Below, piece by piece: positions 40,938-50,165 of a DNA stretch of 51,344 nt. Source of the stretch: JADHUC01 sp964617665 (GTDB lineage: Bacteria > Planctomycetota > Planctomycetia > Pirellulales > Pirellulaceae); NCBI GenBank assembly GCA_964617665.1, contig CAZUAH010000029.1, positions 1-51,344 on the forward strand, read 5' to 3'. The notes under the pieces were generated by a model. That model was not told where the DNA came from. It searched no databases and saw nothing but the letters and a program-made list of their open reading frames with translations. Every line of letters starts with the position of its first letter. The first letter of the stretch is position 1. Made by a program: the position numbers and the translations under genes.

Positions 40938-43900
40938 TCAACCGCCCCTTGCTTCCGCGTTATTCTCACCTCCAAAACACACGACTCCATTCTGCGTGGC
41001 AAGGTAAACGCATCCCTGGACCGCAGCCATGCCATCCCATACCGGCGAAGCTGGCAACTGGTGTTTCTCCAGGACGTGACCATCGCTGGCGCGGACGACC
41101 CACAAGTGGCTGCCTCTTTCGCCGTCCAGGATTGCATCCTGCTGTTTCAGTTCCTGCAGTACACTTTCTTCCGGATAGCGACCGATTACACCCTTTTCGT
41201 CGATGATCTTCTCTGGACCGCATATCATCAATTTGTCCGATGTCTTGATCATGGCTCTCACGTAGAAGGGGATTTCCGCCGCCCAGTTATTGCGCAGCTT
41301 TCGTAACGGCGTGCGTCCCATCTTTCTGCCGAATATCGTCGGCCCAGTAATGGGTTCGGTCTCGATCTCCTTGTTGACCGAGAAGAGCTGATAATCCAGG
41401 AACGTTGAACTCCAGGTATGGTACTTCGGTTTCAGGCCGTAGCCATAGATCTTCGTGTCGTCCATCACCAGGATCCGCCCGTCAGGGTTCCGTTCTCCGT
41501 AGGTCCACCAGTTCAAGTAGGTCCCCCGCGGCAATTTCCCGTTCCCGTAGGTCATGTAGATCCGGTGCAACCAGGAGTCTTCCAGAAAACCGGCCCAACT
41601 GAAAATGTGTCGCTCTTCGTACTGACGCTCTTCATCAAACTGGATTGAACCGATCCGTTTGCCGTCGTCAGATAGTTTCTCGACGCGCATGAAGATGTTC
41701 TTTCCGTCGCTGGAGAGAATGTCAGGAATGGCCGACGGCATGATCGATTGGGCAGACGACAGTTGTATGCTCTTTCCAGTTCCTGCATCCAAATCATCGA
41801 GCATGGATTCCGCTTCCAGTTCGCCGGTCAACGCGTCAAGCCGCACGAACGGGAGGCCTCCGTCCAGGAACGACGATCGACCGCCGACACAGAAGAGTTT
41901 CCCGTCCTTCATCAGAACACTGCCGTTCACCGGCCAGACAGATTCGAGCTGGCCGTAGGAACACAGTTGGCTGTCGTCGGGCGCAAGTCGAAAACGCCAT
42001 GCGAGTTGCCCGTCCGTAGCAGCCAGAGAATAGACGTGCCCATCGGCACATCCGAAATAGACGAATCCCTGGAAAACGGTCGGCGGAGAATCGATTCTGC
42101 CTCCTGCAAGGAAAGACCAAGCGACTTTGCCCGTGTCCTGATCCAGGGCATACAGACGATGCTCGTCGACAGCGGCAACAAAGACCTTGCCACAACCAGC
42201 CGTCAAAGCACTGAGCTTCCCGGCCAACGGCGTTTCCCACCCGGGTCTCAAGCCGTCTGGCACAGGCACGGCCGAGTGACTGCTCCTGGCGTTGTTCGCA
42301 CGATAGGTTGGCCAGGACGGATCGAGGGTCGGATCTCGAGAGTCCGCAGCACGGCCAAAGGCAGGGCCGCGCACCAGACGATCTCCAGCTCTCGACTCTT
42401 GACTCTCGTCTCTCGACTTCTCGGGTGCCAGCGCGTTGAAGCCTGTCAGTTTCGAGTCCAGATGGCAGGCACAACTGTGCATCGGTGAGTAGATCAAGCC
42501 GTTTGCGGGCATGATTCCGTACAGGCATCCACCGCGGACCCAGTGGTTGACACTTTCGCGCCGTTTCTCGATGTCGTAGAACTCGATACCCGTCTTGGAT
42601 GCCAGGATGAACCGAGAGGTCGCCTTCGCGCGATGACATCGGTGATGGCCGAACGTGTACGGAACGTCTTGCGCCGGGATGTCCCGTTTCTGTTCGCCTG
42701 TCCGTATGTCTCGCCCCGCGAAGATCCCTGTGTTTCGAGGCGTGTCGATGGCCCCGGACCACACCAAGTCGTCGATCACAAACAGATCTTGTGGCGAACA
42801 GTATCCGCCTCGGAGATGCTCGGTTTCCCAAAACCGTTTGCCTGTTTCGGCTGAGAAAGCGCTCATGCGCCGGTTCGCGCCGGCGAAGAGAACGTAGTCT
42901 TTGTAAGCCACAAGAATCGGAGCCTCGTTGACCGCAAACACCGGTTTCGCCTTGATGTTGTCGGTTCTCCACAACTCGTCGCCGTTCGCCTTATCCAGAG
43001 CCACAATCTGTGAGCCGTCGTAGAAAAGGACGCTCTCGTTGCCGATGGTCAGCGACAAGGGGGCTGCCACGATTTGCTTCTGCCAGCATACGTCGCCGGA
43101 TTCGTCGTCAAGTACAACCAGATTTCTTGGGCTCCTATTCCAGGGGTACTCTCTGGCGACACGACCCTTCTGCGTTCCATTGTGAGCGTTGCCAAGTGTG
43201 AAACTCTCGTACAACTCTGGCGCTGGATTGGCCAGAACGTAAATCGTCCCATCAGACACCAGCACCTCTTCCGTTGCCTGTGTTTCAGAGAAGGTCCGGA
43301 TGACCTCGCCCGAGTCGGCGTCCAGCACACTAAGCGGTTCGGCCATGCCCAACGGCAGATACAATTTCTTCCCCAGTGCGACAAGCCGTCGAGGAAGCTG
43401 GGCAGGTCCACTCTTCAGCGGCCAGAGGTGAGGGTGCCAGGACGCTAGTGGCTTCTTCCACAGAATCGTTCCGTTGAACGCGTCGCGGGCAATGAGGAAA
43501 TGCTTCGACGGCAGCAAGACCGACCAGTTCTTTCCCTCGTCCATGACGTAAAAAATGCGCCCACCAGTAGACACCATGGCCGTAAGCCCCGCAATGTGAT
43601 CGTGGTGGCGCGACCAACGCGGCCCACCAACCCATTGCTGGCGTCGCATCGAATCAATGCGCGTGTCATTCGACACTGCATTGTTTCCGGCGTCGTAGAG
43701 GTAATGAGTCCACTCGTCAGTGTCTGCAGGGACCGGCCTTCTGAACATCACAAAACCGTCCCAGCTGCGGGAGGCGGGATCCGAGATGCGCGATACGGGA
43801 TGTGGGATGCGGGATAGCCACGCTTCATTGCCCTCCTCTCGCACAATCGCCACGCCGCGCGGTGTCAGGACTCGGAGAATCTCGCTTCCCGCATCTCGCA

Positions 43901-44300
43901 TCTCGCATTTCGTATCTACCACAATCAGATTGACCATGTTGTCGATGTATGGAAGGTGTTGGCCGTCAAACTCTCGAACCGTAGCCGCGCCGTGTATTCC
44001 CTGAGAGGAGAGGTATTCCCGTACACGCGCAATCTTGGAGCGGTCCTTGTCCAGTCCCTGCACCAAAGAGCTCTCGCCGGATCGTAGTGCCGCGATCTCC
44101 TTGCCACCTGCCACGCCCAGTTGAACAACCACGCCGCCCTGGAATCCCGCGACTGAATATAGGTCCGCCACAGTCTTGGCATCGTAAGCATGCACGGGAA
44201 CGGTCGCCGCGAATACAATCAGCATCATCAGCCAGATGTGCAAATCCACGAGGTACTGTGTTGGACTGTTCAGACCGTGCGACTTCAAAGTATGTTGCAT
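40938..44300 (-). CDS. Exported fusion of a methyltransferase-like domain and a PQQ-type beta-propeller
   Basis: A 1120-residue protein. A hydrophobic leader near residues 20-37 (HIWLMMLIVFAATVPVHAYD) acts as signal. Residues about 40-200 read like a class I SAM methyltransferase core (GGVVVQLGVAGGKEIAAL, then VQGLDKDRSKIARVREYL, then NMVNLIVVDTKCE and RVLTPRGVAIVREEG). Residues about 225-1115 are PQQ-type propeller blades (for example LSVLDADSGEVIRTFSETQA, IVALDKANGDELWRTDNIKA and LYALDQDTGKVAWSFLAGGR). A methyltransferase fold behind a signal peptide is odd; it may be a degenerate binding domain. The start has a perfect AGGAGG six to seven bases upstream, which settles it. Two in-frame insertions of heptad repeat DNA lie inside the gene (see findings). 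Confidence 0.85.
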   Translation of the reverse strand: MQHTLKSHGLNSPTQYLVDLHIWLMMLIVFAATVPVHAYDAKTVADLYSVAGFQGGVVVQLGVAGGKEIAALRSGESSLVQGLDKDRSKIARVREYLSSQGIHGAATVREFDGQHLPYIDNMVNLIVVDTKCEMRDAGSEILRVLTPRGVAIVREEGNEAWLSRIPHPVSRISDPASRSWDGFVMFRRPVPADTDEWTHYLYDAGNNAVSNDTRIDSMRRQQWVGGPRWSRHHDHIAGLTAMVSTGGRIFYVMDEGKNWSVLLPSKHFLIARDAFNGTILWKKPLASWHPHLWPLKSGPAQLPRRLVALGKKLYLPLGMAEPLSVLDADSGEVIRTFSETQATEEVLVSDGTIYVLANPAPELYESFTLGNAHNGTQKGRVAREYPWNRSPRNLVVLDDESGDVCWQKQIVAAPLSLTIGNESVLFYDGSQIVALDKANGDELWRTDNIKAKPVFAVNEAPILVAYKDYVLFAGANRRMSAFSAETGKRFWETEHLRGGYCSPQDLFVIDDLVWSGAIDTPRNTGIFAGRDIRTGEQKRDIPAQDVPYTFGHHRCHRAKATSRFILASKTGIEFYDIEKRRESVNHWVRGGCLYGIMPANGLIYSPMHSCACHLDSKLTGFNALAPEKSRDESQESRAGDRLVRGPAFGRAADSRDPTLDPSWPTYRANNARSSHSAVPVPDGLRPGWETPLAGKLSALTAGCGKVFVAAVDEHRLYALDQDTGKVAWSFLAGGRIDSPPTVFQGFVYFGCADGHVYSLAATDGQLAWRFRLAPDDSQLCSYGQLESVWPVNGSVLMKDGKLFCVGGRSSFLDGGLPFVRLDALTGELEAESMLDDLDAGTGKSIQLSSAQSIMPSAIPDILSSDGKNIFMRVEKLSDDGKRIGSIQFDEERQYEERHIFSWAGFLEDSWLHRIYMTYGNGKLPRGTYLNWWTYGERNPDGRILVMDDTKIYGYGLKPKYHTWSSTFLDYQLFSVNKEIETEPITGPTIFGRKMGRTPLRKLRNNWAAEIPFYVRAMIKTSDKLMICGPEKIIDEKGVIGRYPEESVLQELKQQDAILDGERGSHLWVVRASDGHVLEKHQLPASPVWDGMAAVQGCVYLATQNGVVCFGGENNAEARGG
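42320..42423. repeat. Inverted pair of 7-bp repeat arrays inside the PQQ gene (set 2)
   Basis: Bases 42389-42423 are five 7-base units of the type ctctcga/ctcttga/ctctcgt. About 45 bases upstream, 42322-42342 holds units tcgaggg, tcggatc and tcgagag, roughly their complement. The arrays are translated in frame (SRDESQESRAGD on the minus strand). Confidence 0.7.
43774..43915. repeat. Inverted pair of 7-bp repeat arrays inside the PQQ gene (set 1)
   Basis: Bases 43774-43815 are six units of a 7-base repeat (gcgggat, ccgagat, gcgcgat, acgggat, gtgggat, gcgggat). Bases 43888-43915 are four units of the reverse complement type (cccgcat, ctcgcat, ctcgcat, ttcgtat). The 72 bases between encode the ordinary PRGVAIVREEGNEAW segment of the methyltransferase-like domain. 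The arrays keep the frame and add RIPHPVSRISDPAS and CEMRDAGSEI. Confidence 0.8.
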
Positions 44301-44542
44301 TGCATGACCTCCTGGTTTCGCGCCTGCGGCGCGGAGTTCTGTCAGCGAACGTGGCGATACCAGACGGGATAGAAACTACCGAGTATTGTACCAGATTCGG
44401 TTGGATACGGGCGTTGTCGCATAGGCTTACGGGGCGTCTCGCAATTCCGCTCCGTATCCAACGTTTGAGGTGATGGTCACTAAAGGTTACGATCGAGTCT
44501 CCGCAGCGGATATACTCCCTCGTTGAGTCAGGAAGATACTCG

Positions 44543-47071
44543 ATGATTTTCACGCGTTTGCTCGTCCTTATTACATTGGCATTGCTGTTCGCGGCTCCCA
44601 ATCATGCGAAAGAGGAACTCCTTCGCAATGGTGGTTTTGAAGGAGGCTACACCGAAGGAATCGCGACAGGGTGGGCGGACAACTCTCGAACCTGGGCCGA
44701 TCTCGATGTTGAGTATCGACGTGGACAGATATCTCACCACGAAGGCGACGCGTGCCAGCGGATTGATTGCACTCGGCTGGACTATGGTGCAGTCCAGCTG
44801 ATCCCTACTGCTCCGGTGCCGCTGCGCATTGGCCAGATCTATCGCGTGAGTGCCTGGTTGCGCGGCGATGTAGGCCCGGTGGCTTTTCAACTGCGTCAAT
44901 CGCCGTCGCCATACCGCGTCTATGTGGAGAAGGCCGCGCATGCCAGCGAAAAGTGGCAGCATGTCGAATACTTCTATACGTCCAATGTCAAAGACCCTTC
45001 GGCGCGGCTGATGATCCGCTTCACTCGCGAGGGCACATTGTGGGTGGATGACGTTTCCGTTCAGGTTTTGACGGAGGGGGAAGCTGCCGATGCCATTCGA
45101 CCTCCCAAGACCGGCAACCTGCTTCGGAACGGACAATTCGATCTTCGTTTGGCAAGCTGGCTAATCGGGCACGGTTGTGACTACTGGCAAGCGGCTGAGA
45201 TGACCGTGCAGCATCTGGATAACAACCCCTGCCTGCGGTTGCAGGTACCGGAAGGCGTTCATGTGACGCTGAACAGTGACGTCGTGCCCGTGTCGCCTGG
45301 ACATCCGGTCTACTTCTCGTGCCGCCTGAAAGCCAGTGCGCCCACCGAAGTCAACGCGGGCACCAGACACTGTGGCCTTCGTGCCAAACTTGATACGGAC
45401 TGGCAAACGTTCACCGCAGTCGGCAAGACGCGTTTTGCTCCCCATGCGAACGACTACGTGAGCTTTCGGATTTTCGGCCCGTCGACCGTGTGGATCGACA
45501 ACGTTCAACTCCGTCAGGATGCCCCAGGCAACGAAACCGGCATCTTTCAGGCAGCGATCGTCGCCGACCGACATCCGCTGGCCTACTACCACGACGGGGA
45601 TCGTACCACGCTTCACTTGATGGCATCAACACCACCGTCGTCATCGGTCACGCAGGTCCGATGGTCGATCGAAGATTTCTGGGGGGAGATCCGCAGGTCA
45701 GGCCATTGGGCTCCTCCGAGGACCGGCCGCGCGGAAATGCAAATCGACGCGAGCGATCTCGGCCGGGGCTGGTATCGCGCGTCCGTCCATTGGCAGGACG
45801 ACGCTCCTGGTGTGCACCAGTGCACGTTTGCCATTTTGCCGCCGCCTGAACGATCTTCGGATGCCACAACTTCGCCTTTCGGCGCACACTTCTCTCTCGA
45901 CCCCGATGGCCTTGCCGTGGCCCGAGCCGTTGGCGTGCGTTGGCTTCGCCTGCATCCCCCGAATCATACCAAGTGGCGAGTGGTCGAACCTAAATCGAAA
46001 GGAGTATGGGCTTGGCGCGATGCTCCGATTGCCATTGCGAGAAAAGCTGGCCTTGAGCTCACGGGTTCCCTGGACCGCTGCCCGACATGGGCATCGACGG
46101 CTCCGTCTGGTGCTACCGATCACTCTTTCTATACCGGCTCGGGTGCATGGGTCCCCAAGGACTGGAACGACTGGGAAGAGTACGTGGCAAAAACAGTTCG
46201 TCGCTACAAGAAAGATATCCGCGTCTGGGAAGTATGGAACGAGCCAAATCTGACTGACTGGCTCATCCCTCGCGCCGGACAAACTCGCGCGGAGGCGTAC
46301 GTCGAGATGTTGCGACATACCTACCCGATTGTGAAAAGCGAGGATCCTCAGGCTATGGTCATCGGAGGTTGTGTCGCCGGAGCCCACCACGAAGGCTCGC
46401 CGGCGCGCAAATTCACATGGGAGATCATTGACGGCGGGGCGCTAGAGCTGATGGACGCGTTCAGTTTCCACCAGTACATCACGCAGTCGGTCGACGAGAC
46501 GCGGGAACCGATCGAAGCCTGGATCAAGGCAATCCGCGAGAAGATGCGCCAAACCGGGCGCGAGTTGCCCATATACAACAGCGAAGGCGGCTATGCGAAT
46601 CCGGGAACCTGTTTGCCTTATCGACCATGTGCGGCGGACACCGTATCGGCGGAGAAGATGGCACGATGGCTGGTGCGTCAATACGTGAGTCAGCTTGCAT
46701 TGGGAGTCCGTCAGTTCTACTTCTACAACTTCTTCATCGACGGATCTCCGGTGATACGAACATGGGAGGGTTTCTTGGAGGGCGATGGCCAGCCTCGTCC
46801 CAACGTGGCCGCCTATGCCCAGATGACCTGGGTTCTCGATGGAGCGAGCTTTCTTCGTACTGATCGACCCACCGAGGACACGTGGATCCATCACTTTGAC
46901 ACGCCGACGGGACCTATTGTGGTCGCCTGGGCAAGAACGGGGACCGAGGTCGAATTGCCCTTACCTGGCGCCAAACAGGCCTGGAACCTGATGGGAAGTC
47001 CCGTGACGTTACGTCCCAACAGAAAAGTGACCATCACCGATGCACCAATATATGTTCGGCTGTCCGACTAG
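44543..47071 (+). CDS. Exported clan GH-A glycoside hydrolase (GH39/GH5-like) with two N-terminal carbohydrate-binding-like domains
   Basis: An 842-residue secreted glycosidase. A signal peptide (MIFTRLLVLITLALLFAAPN) is followed by two CBM4/9-type jelly-roll domains (NGGFEGGYTEGIATGWADNS from about residue 29, and NGQFDLRLASWLIGHGCDYW from about 198). A spacer beta domain comes next (about 330-450), then a TIM barrel (about 455-790). The barrel has the acid/base glutamate in VWEVWNEPN (Glu 567) and the nucleophile in IYNSEGGY (Glu 681), with FSFHQY between; this arrangement is typical of retaining clan GH-A enzymes, closest in pattern to GH39. The C-terminal beta-sandwich (IVVAWARTGTEVELPLPGAK) completes it. 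It is divergent from the PQQ gene, with 242 bases between. The exact sugar specificity cannot be read from sequence. Confidence 0.85.
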   Translation: MIFTRLLVLITLALLFAAPNHAKEELLRNGGFEGGYTEGIATGWADNSRTWADLDVEYRRGQISHHEGDACQRIDCTRLDYGAVQLIPTAPVPLRIGQIYRVSAWLRGDVGPVAFQLRQSPSPYRVYVEKAAHASEKWQHVEYFYTSNVKDPSARLMIRFTREGTLWVDDVSVQVLTEGEAADAIRPPKTGNLLRNGQFDLRLASWLIGHGCDYWQAAEMTVQHLDNNPCLRLQVPEGVHVTLNSDVVPVSPGHPVYFSCRLKASAPTEVNAGTRHCGLRAKLDTDWQTFTAVGKTRFAPHANDYVSFRIFGPSTVWIDNVQLRQDAPGNETGIFQAAIVADRHPLAYYHDGDRTTLHLMASTPPSSSVTQVRWSIEDFWGEIRRSGHWAPPRTGRAEMQIDASDLGRGWYRASVHWQDDAPGVHQCTFAILPPPERSSDATTSPFGAHFSLDPDGLAVARAVGVRWLRLHPPNHTKWRVVEPKSKGVWAWRDAPIAIARKAGLELTGSLDRCPTWASTAPSGATDHSFYTGSGAWVPKDWNDWEEYVAKTVRRYKKDIRVWEVWNEPNLTDWLIPRAGQTRAEAYVEMLRHTYPIVKSEDPQAMVIGGCVAGAHHEGSPARKFTWEIIDGGALELMDAFSFHQYITQSVDETREPIEAWIKAIREKMRQTGRELPIYNSEGGYANPGTCLPYRPCAADTVSAEKMARWLVRQYVSQLALGVRQFYFYNFFIDGSPVIRTWEGFLEGDGQPRPNVAAYAQMTWVLDGASFLRTDRPTEDTWIHHFDTPTGPIVVAWARTGTEVELPLPGAKQAWNLMGSPVTLRPNRKVTITDAPIYVRLSD

Positions 47072-47127
47072 CAAACAATGCGGCAATCGCAATGAGGCGC
47101 ACGTTGCTCGCGCCTGACCGTTTCGCG

Positions 47128-48072
47128 TCATCGTTTCGGCAGCCAGTCACCGATGAACATGTTTCCGCAAGCGTCGGTATTTGGCGGAGGGCCGGCGCTG
47201 GTGGCAATAACAAGGTCGTCGATGAATAAGTGGTGCGTAGGCGGCTTTTCGTTGTTCCAGTAAGTGAACAGGTAGAGGTAGTCGATTGTCCCGTCTGCCG
47301 TGCTGATCGTCGGTATGTCCGTTCGATCAAAGATCAACCTGCCATCTCGCCAAACACGAAACCTCCCTTTGCCGCCAGCGTCAACGGATTTGTCGTCGAT
47401 GGCCAGATACACCTCGTAGCTCTCCCAGCGATCTCGAGGAAGCGGCGGACCATCGTATGTTTGCCAGACGTCATGCCTTTCTTTGATCGTTCGAAGGACC
47501 GACTGATGGCCATCGCCCTTATCAACGTACAGGTCGTTGTAGCCACCGTTTTTCTTGTCTCCGGTTCGGTTGTGAAGGCGAATGAACTTCATCCAGGGCG
47601 TGGCGCTGAACTCGAACTCTTTGGGCCAAAGTACGAAAAGTCGTACCCAGATCTCGTTGCCTCGCGGCAATGCGGGTTTGATTGGAATCACGCCTCCCCA
47701 ACGGCCGAAACCGCCCTTGTCGCCCTGGTGGATTGCCATCCGCGCCGAGCGGAGGCCTCGATGAGCCTTCTCGTCTGAAGCCTTGGTCCGTCCAGCGGCG
47801 TCGAAGGGTTTGCCCGCACTGAGCGATGCGCCGTCCTCGTACTTCTCGAAGTCATCGACGAAAAATGGGACAAATGACGAAGACACATGTGCGCCTTCTC
47901 CGCTGCCTTGGTTCTGAGGGGTAACCAGTATCTCTCCACCCGAAACATCGTGGGCTACGGCTAGGAAAACGGCAGCAGCGCTCAACGAAATCCCAATAGC
48001 CAACGAGGAACTCGCAATGAGAGTGGCATACGCGACCGTTGGTAGCCGCTTCCACCGGATGTGAATTCTCAT
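47128..48072 (-). CDS. Exported concanavalin-like jelly-roll protein (possible polysaccharide lyase)
   Basis: A 314-residue secreted protein. A basic N region and hydrophobic stretch (TLIASSSLAIGISLSAAAVF) serve as the signal. The rest is one jelly-roll domain of the LamG/polysaccharide-lyase type: FVDDFEKYEDGASLSAGKPF at its start, VRLFVLWPKEFEFSATPWMK, RWESYEVYLAIDDKS and a closing THHLFIDDLVIATS. That start-and-end strand pattern is common in planctomycete lyase-like proteins, but no catalytic residues can be assigned, so it may only bind glycans. The ATG at 48072 follows GAGGTG at about 6 bases. It lies convergent to the GH-A hydrolase gene with 56 bases between stops, and just downstream of the SBBP gene on the same strand (16 bases), so those two are likely one operon. 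Confidence 0.7.
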   Translation of the reverse strand: MRIHIRWKRLPTVAYATLIASSSLAIGISLSAAAVFLAVAHDVSGGEILVTPQNQGSGEGAHVSSSFVPFFVDDFEKYEDGASLSAGKPFDAAGRTKASDEKAHRGLRSARMAIHQGDKGGFGRWGGVIPIKPALPRGNEIWVRLFVLWPKEFEFSATPWMKFIRLHNRTGDKKNGGYNDLYVDKGDGHQSVLRTIKERHDVWQTYDGPPLPRDRWESYEVYLAIDDKSVDAGGKGRFRVWRDGRLIFDRTDIPTISTADGTIDYLYLFTYWNNEKPPTHHLFIDDLVIATSAGPPPNTDACGNMFIGDWLPKR

Positions 48073-48088
48073 TTTGCACCTCGTGTCT

Positions 48089-49636
48089 TCAATGGTTCGG
48101 CTTGAAACGGGTCAGGATGCAATCCCCATTGCCCCACCTGGGGCCTCCTCCTCCGGCGAACTCGGCTTGGTACGCATTCCTGACGGGCCAGCCGGGACCA
48201 TTGGCAGCACCGGTCAGGTAGAGATTGCCATCCGCTCCAAGATAGGCGGACCGGCCCGTGTCAAAGGACTCTCCACCCATGTACGTTGAGTACAGTATGT
48301 GGCTGAAGTCCGCTGACAGACGCACGATCACGGCGTCTTTCCCGCCAGCGTATTCTCCCTGGCACGCATTCGAGGTAACGGGGAAGTCGTCGGAGTCTGT
48401 TTGACCGACGAAGAACACATTTCCGCGCGGATCAACGTAGATGCCGTCGGCGCCCTCGCTGCCGTTACCGCCAACGAAAGTGCTCTGCAGTAGTGCCCCA
48501 GTCGGCGAAAGCTTGACGATGGCGATGTCGGTTGGGCCGTCTCGCTTGCGGTCGAACGCGCCCGGCGTCGTAGGGAAATCGGCTGATTTGGTGCAGACGG
48601 ATACATACGCATTTCCGTCGGCATCAATGGCAAGGGTGTGCGTGCTGACAGCCCAATCCACTCCCGAGCCGCCCAAGTAGGTTCCGTACACCAGGCGCGA
48701 GCCGTCAGCACTGATCGCCGCGACAAAACCGTCGTCGCCGCCGTTGTGCTTGCGGGCGCACGCGCCGGGGGTGGTGGGCACGTTCTTCGACGTCGTGTTG
48801 AAGACGATATACACGCGGTTTCTTGTGTCGATTCGAATCGATGCCTCTTGGGTGTCTTTACTGGAACCGCCCAGCCACGTGGCCCACACGACACGCGAAC
48901 CGTCACCATCGATCTTGATGACACCGCAGTCCAGATTCCCAGCGGGTTTCTTCTGAAAGGCATTTTCAAAGGCGTGTGTGAACCACTCCGGTGCCTGCAC
49001 ATCTGCGGACCTGGTGTTCCAACCGAGTGGAAGGTACACGTTGCCGTCACCGTCGATGGCCAAGTCGCGACAGAGTTCGCCGACTCCTACAAAACTGGAC
49101 CAGATCAGCCGTCTTCCGTCGGGTGAAAGCTTGGCCGCGAAGCTGTTCTGAGAGCCATAGAATCCATTGTACCGGCTGCCGCCATACTTCGTCTGGAACG
49201 CGCCATCCGTGACTGGAAACCCTGGCCCAGCGCGCCCGGCGACGTAGACAAACCCCATGGCATCCACCTCGACGGCATAGGCCCTGTCGTAGTTCGGCCC
49301 GCCCAGGAGGGTCGACCAGATGAGCCTGCCCGCCGGATCGAACTTCGAAACGAATGCATCGCACTGGCCAGCGGCTCCGAGCTGTTTGCCTCCGTCGTTG
49401 AACTCCTGATCGTAAGCCCCGGGTGTGGTCGGATAATCCCTTGAGGCAGTGCCGCCGACCATATAGACGTTGCCATCTCGGTCGGCGAAGACGTCGCGGG
49501 CATGCTCCCAGTTGCTGCCGCCGACGTATGTCGAGAAGGCAACGCCATATTCTTCATCGGCCGATCTAAGCACCGTCACGGGCATGGTCGAGCAAGTGAG
49601 AAATGTGAAGAATACGAAAGATGCGTTGCGCTGCAT
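48089..49636 (-). CDS. Exported seven-repeat SBBP beta-propeller protein
   Basis: A 515-residue secreted protein (signal MQRNASFVFFTFLTCSTMPV) made of seven SBBP-type repeats. Each has the pattern TYVGG...DRDGNVYMVGGT...YPTTPGAY...AFVSKFDPAGRLIWS. By my count there are exactly seven GNVY-type turns, so one seven-bladed propeller fills the chain. The ATG at 49636 is preceded by AAGGAG at 9 bases. The same repeat type, also seven-fold, is inserted in a Calx-beta domain of the giant protein at 1761. Function is unknown; likely ligand binding at the cell surface. It is transcribed with the jelly-roll gene 16 bases downstream. Confidence 0.88.
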   Translation of the reverse strand: MQRNASFVFFTFLTCSTMPVTVLRSADEEYGVAFSTYVGGSNWEHARDVFADRDGNVYMVGGTASRDYPTTPGAYDQEFNDGGKQLGAAGQCDAFVSKFDPAGRLIWSTLLGGPNYDRAYAVEVDAMGFVYVAGRAGPGFPVTDGAFQTKYGGSRYNGFYGSQNSFAAKLSPDGRRLIWSSFVGVGELCRDLAIDGDGNVYLPLGWNTRSADVQAPEWFTHAFENAFQKKPAGNLDCGVIKIDGDGSRVVWATWLGGSSKDTQEASIRIDTRNRVYIVFNTTSKNVPTTPGACARKHNGGDDGFVAAISADGSRLVYGTYLGGSGVDWAVSTHTLAIDADGNAYVSVCTKSADFPTTPGAFDRKRDGPTDIAIVKLSPTGALLQSTFVGGNGSEGADGIYVDPRGNVFFVGQTDSDDFPVTSNACQGEYAGGKDAVIVRLSADFSHILYSTYMGGESFDTGRSAYLGADGNLYLTGAANGPGWPVRNAYQAEFAGGGGPRWGNGDCILTRFKPNH

Positions 49637-50165
49637 TAGTGAGACTCCTTGCTATGGTACGGCGTGCGCCGGAATGCTGATTGATGAACCGCCGTTCATT
49701 ATAGCTTGTATTGACGCCGTGATGCTCGTCTGTAATCCCAGCCTGACCTCGATACACAATTTGATGCAAGCGCGCCACGGGCCTGATGAAACCCAACACG
49801 ACGTATCGGAAGACGCTAGCTGATATGTACACGTCCCGCTCGATATGGAATGGATGGCCAATTATTCGAGAAACTGGCTATGCAGCGAACATCAACACAA
49901 GCGTCCACCGGACTCGCGTGTCATGGAGGTGACGCCGGAGGGGATGCGGCACTCGGTACGTTGGCGAACGCACTCGGCCCGTTGCGACGAGGCAACGATC
50001 GCGTCAAGAATTGATGGGCCCCCTGCTTGCATCCGCATAGACACCGGTCAAAATATGGGTGCCGACAACGGTATTTACGGGTATTGTCCAACAGGATCTT
50101 GCGGCTGGTGTGTCGATTTTGTACAGGCGTCTTTCGGTTGCCTATTGCAGACGGGGAGGAAATCG
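49637..50165. other. Divergent intergenic region
   Basis: About 530 bases between the SBBP gene and the low-GC ORF. I see no gene with family-like sequence; the plus-strand ORF 49845-50321 overlaps the better-supported ORF in another frame and is rejected. No repeat or RNA was recognised. Confidence 0.5.

Noticed and set aside
41836..42972. 378-codon minus-strand ORF in another frame of the PQQ gene
   Set aside because: Frame-shadow with Arg/Ser-rich random composition; the propeller frame is clearly the real one.
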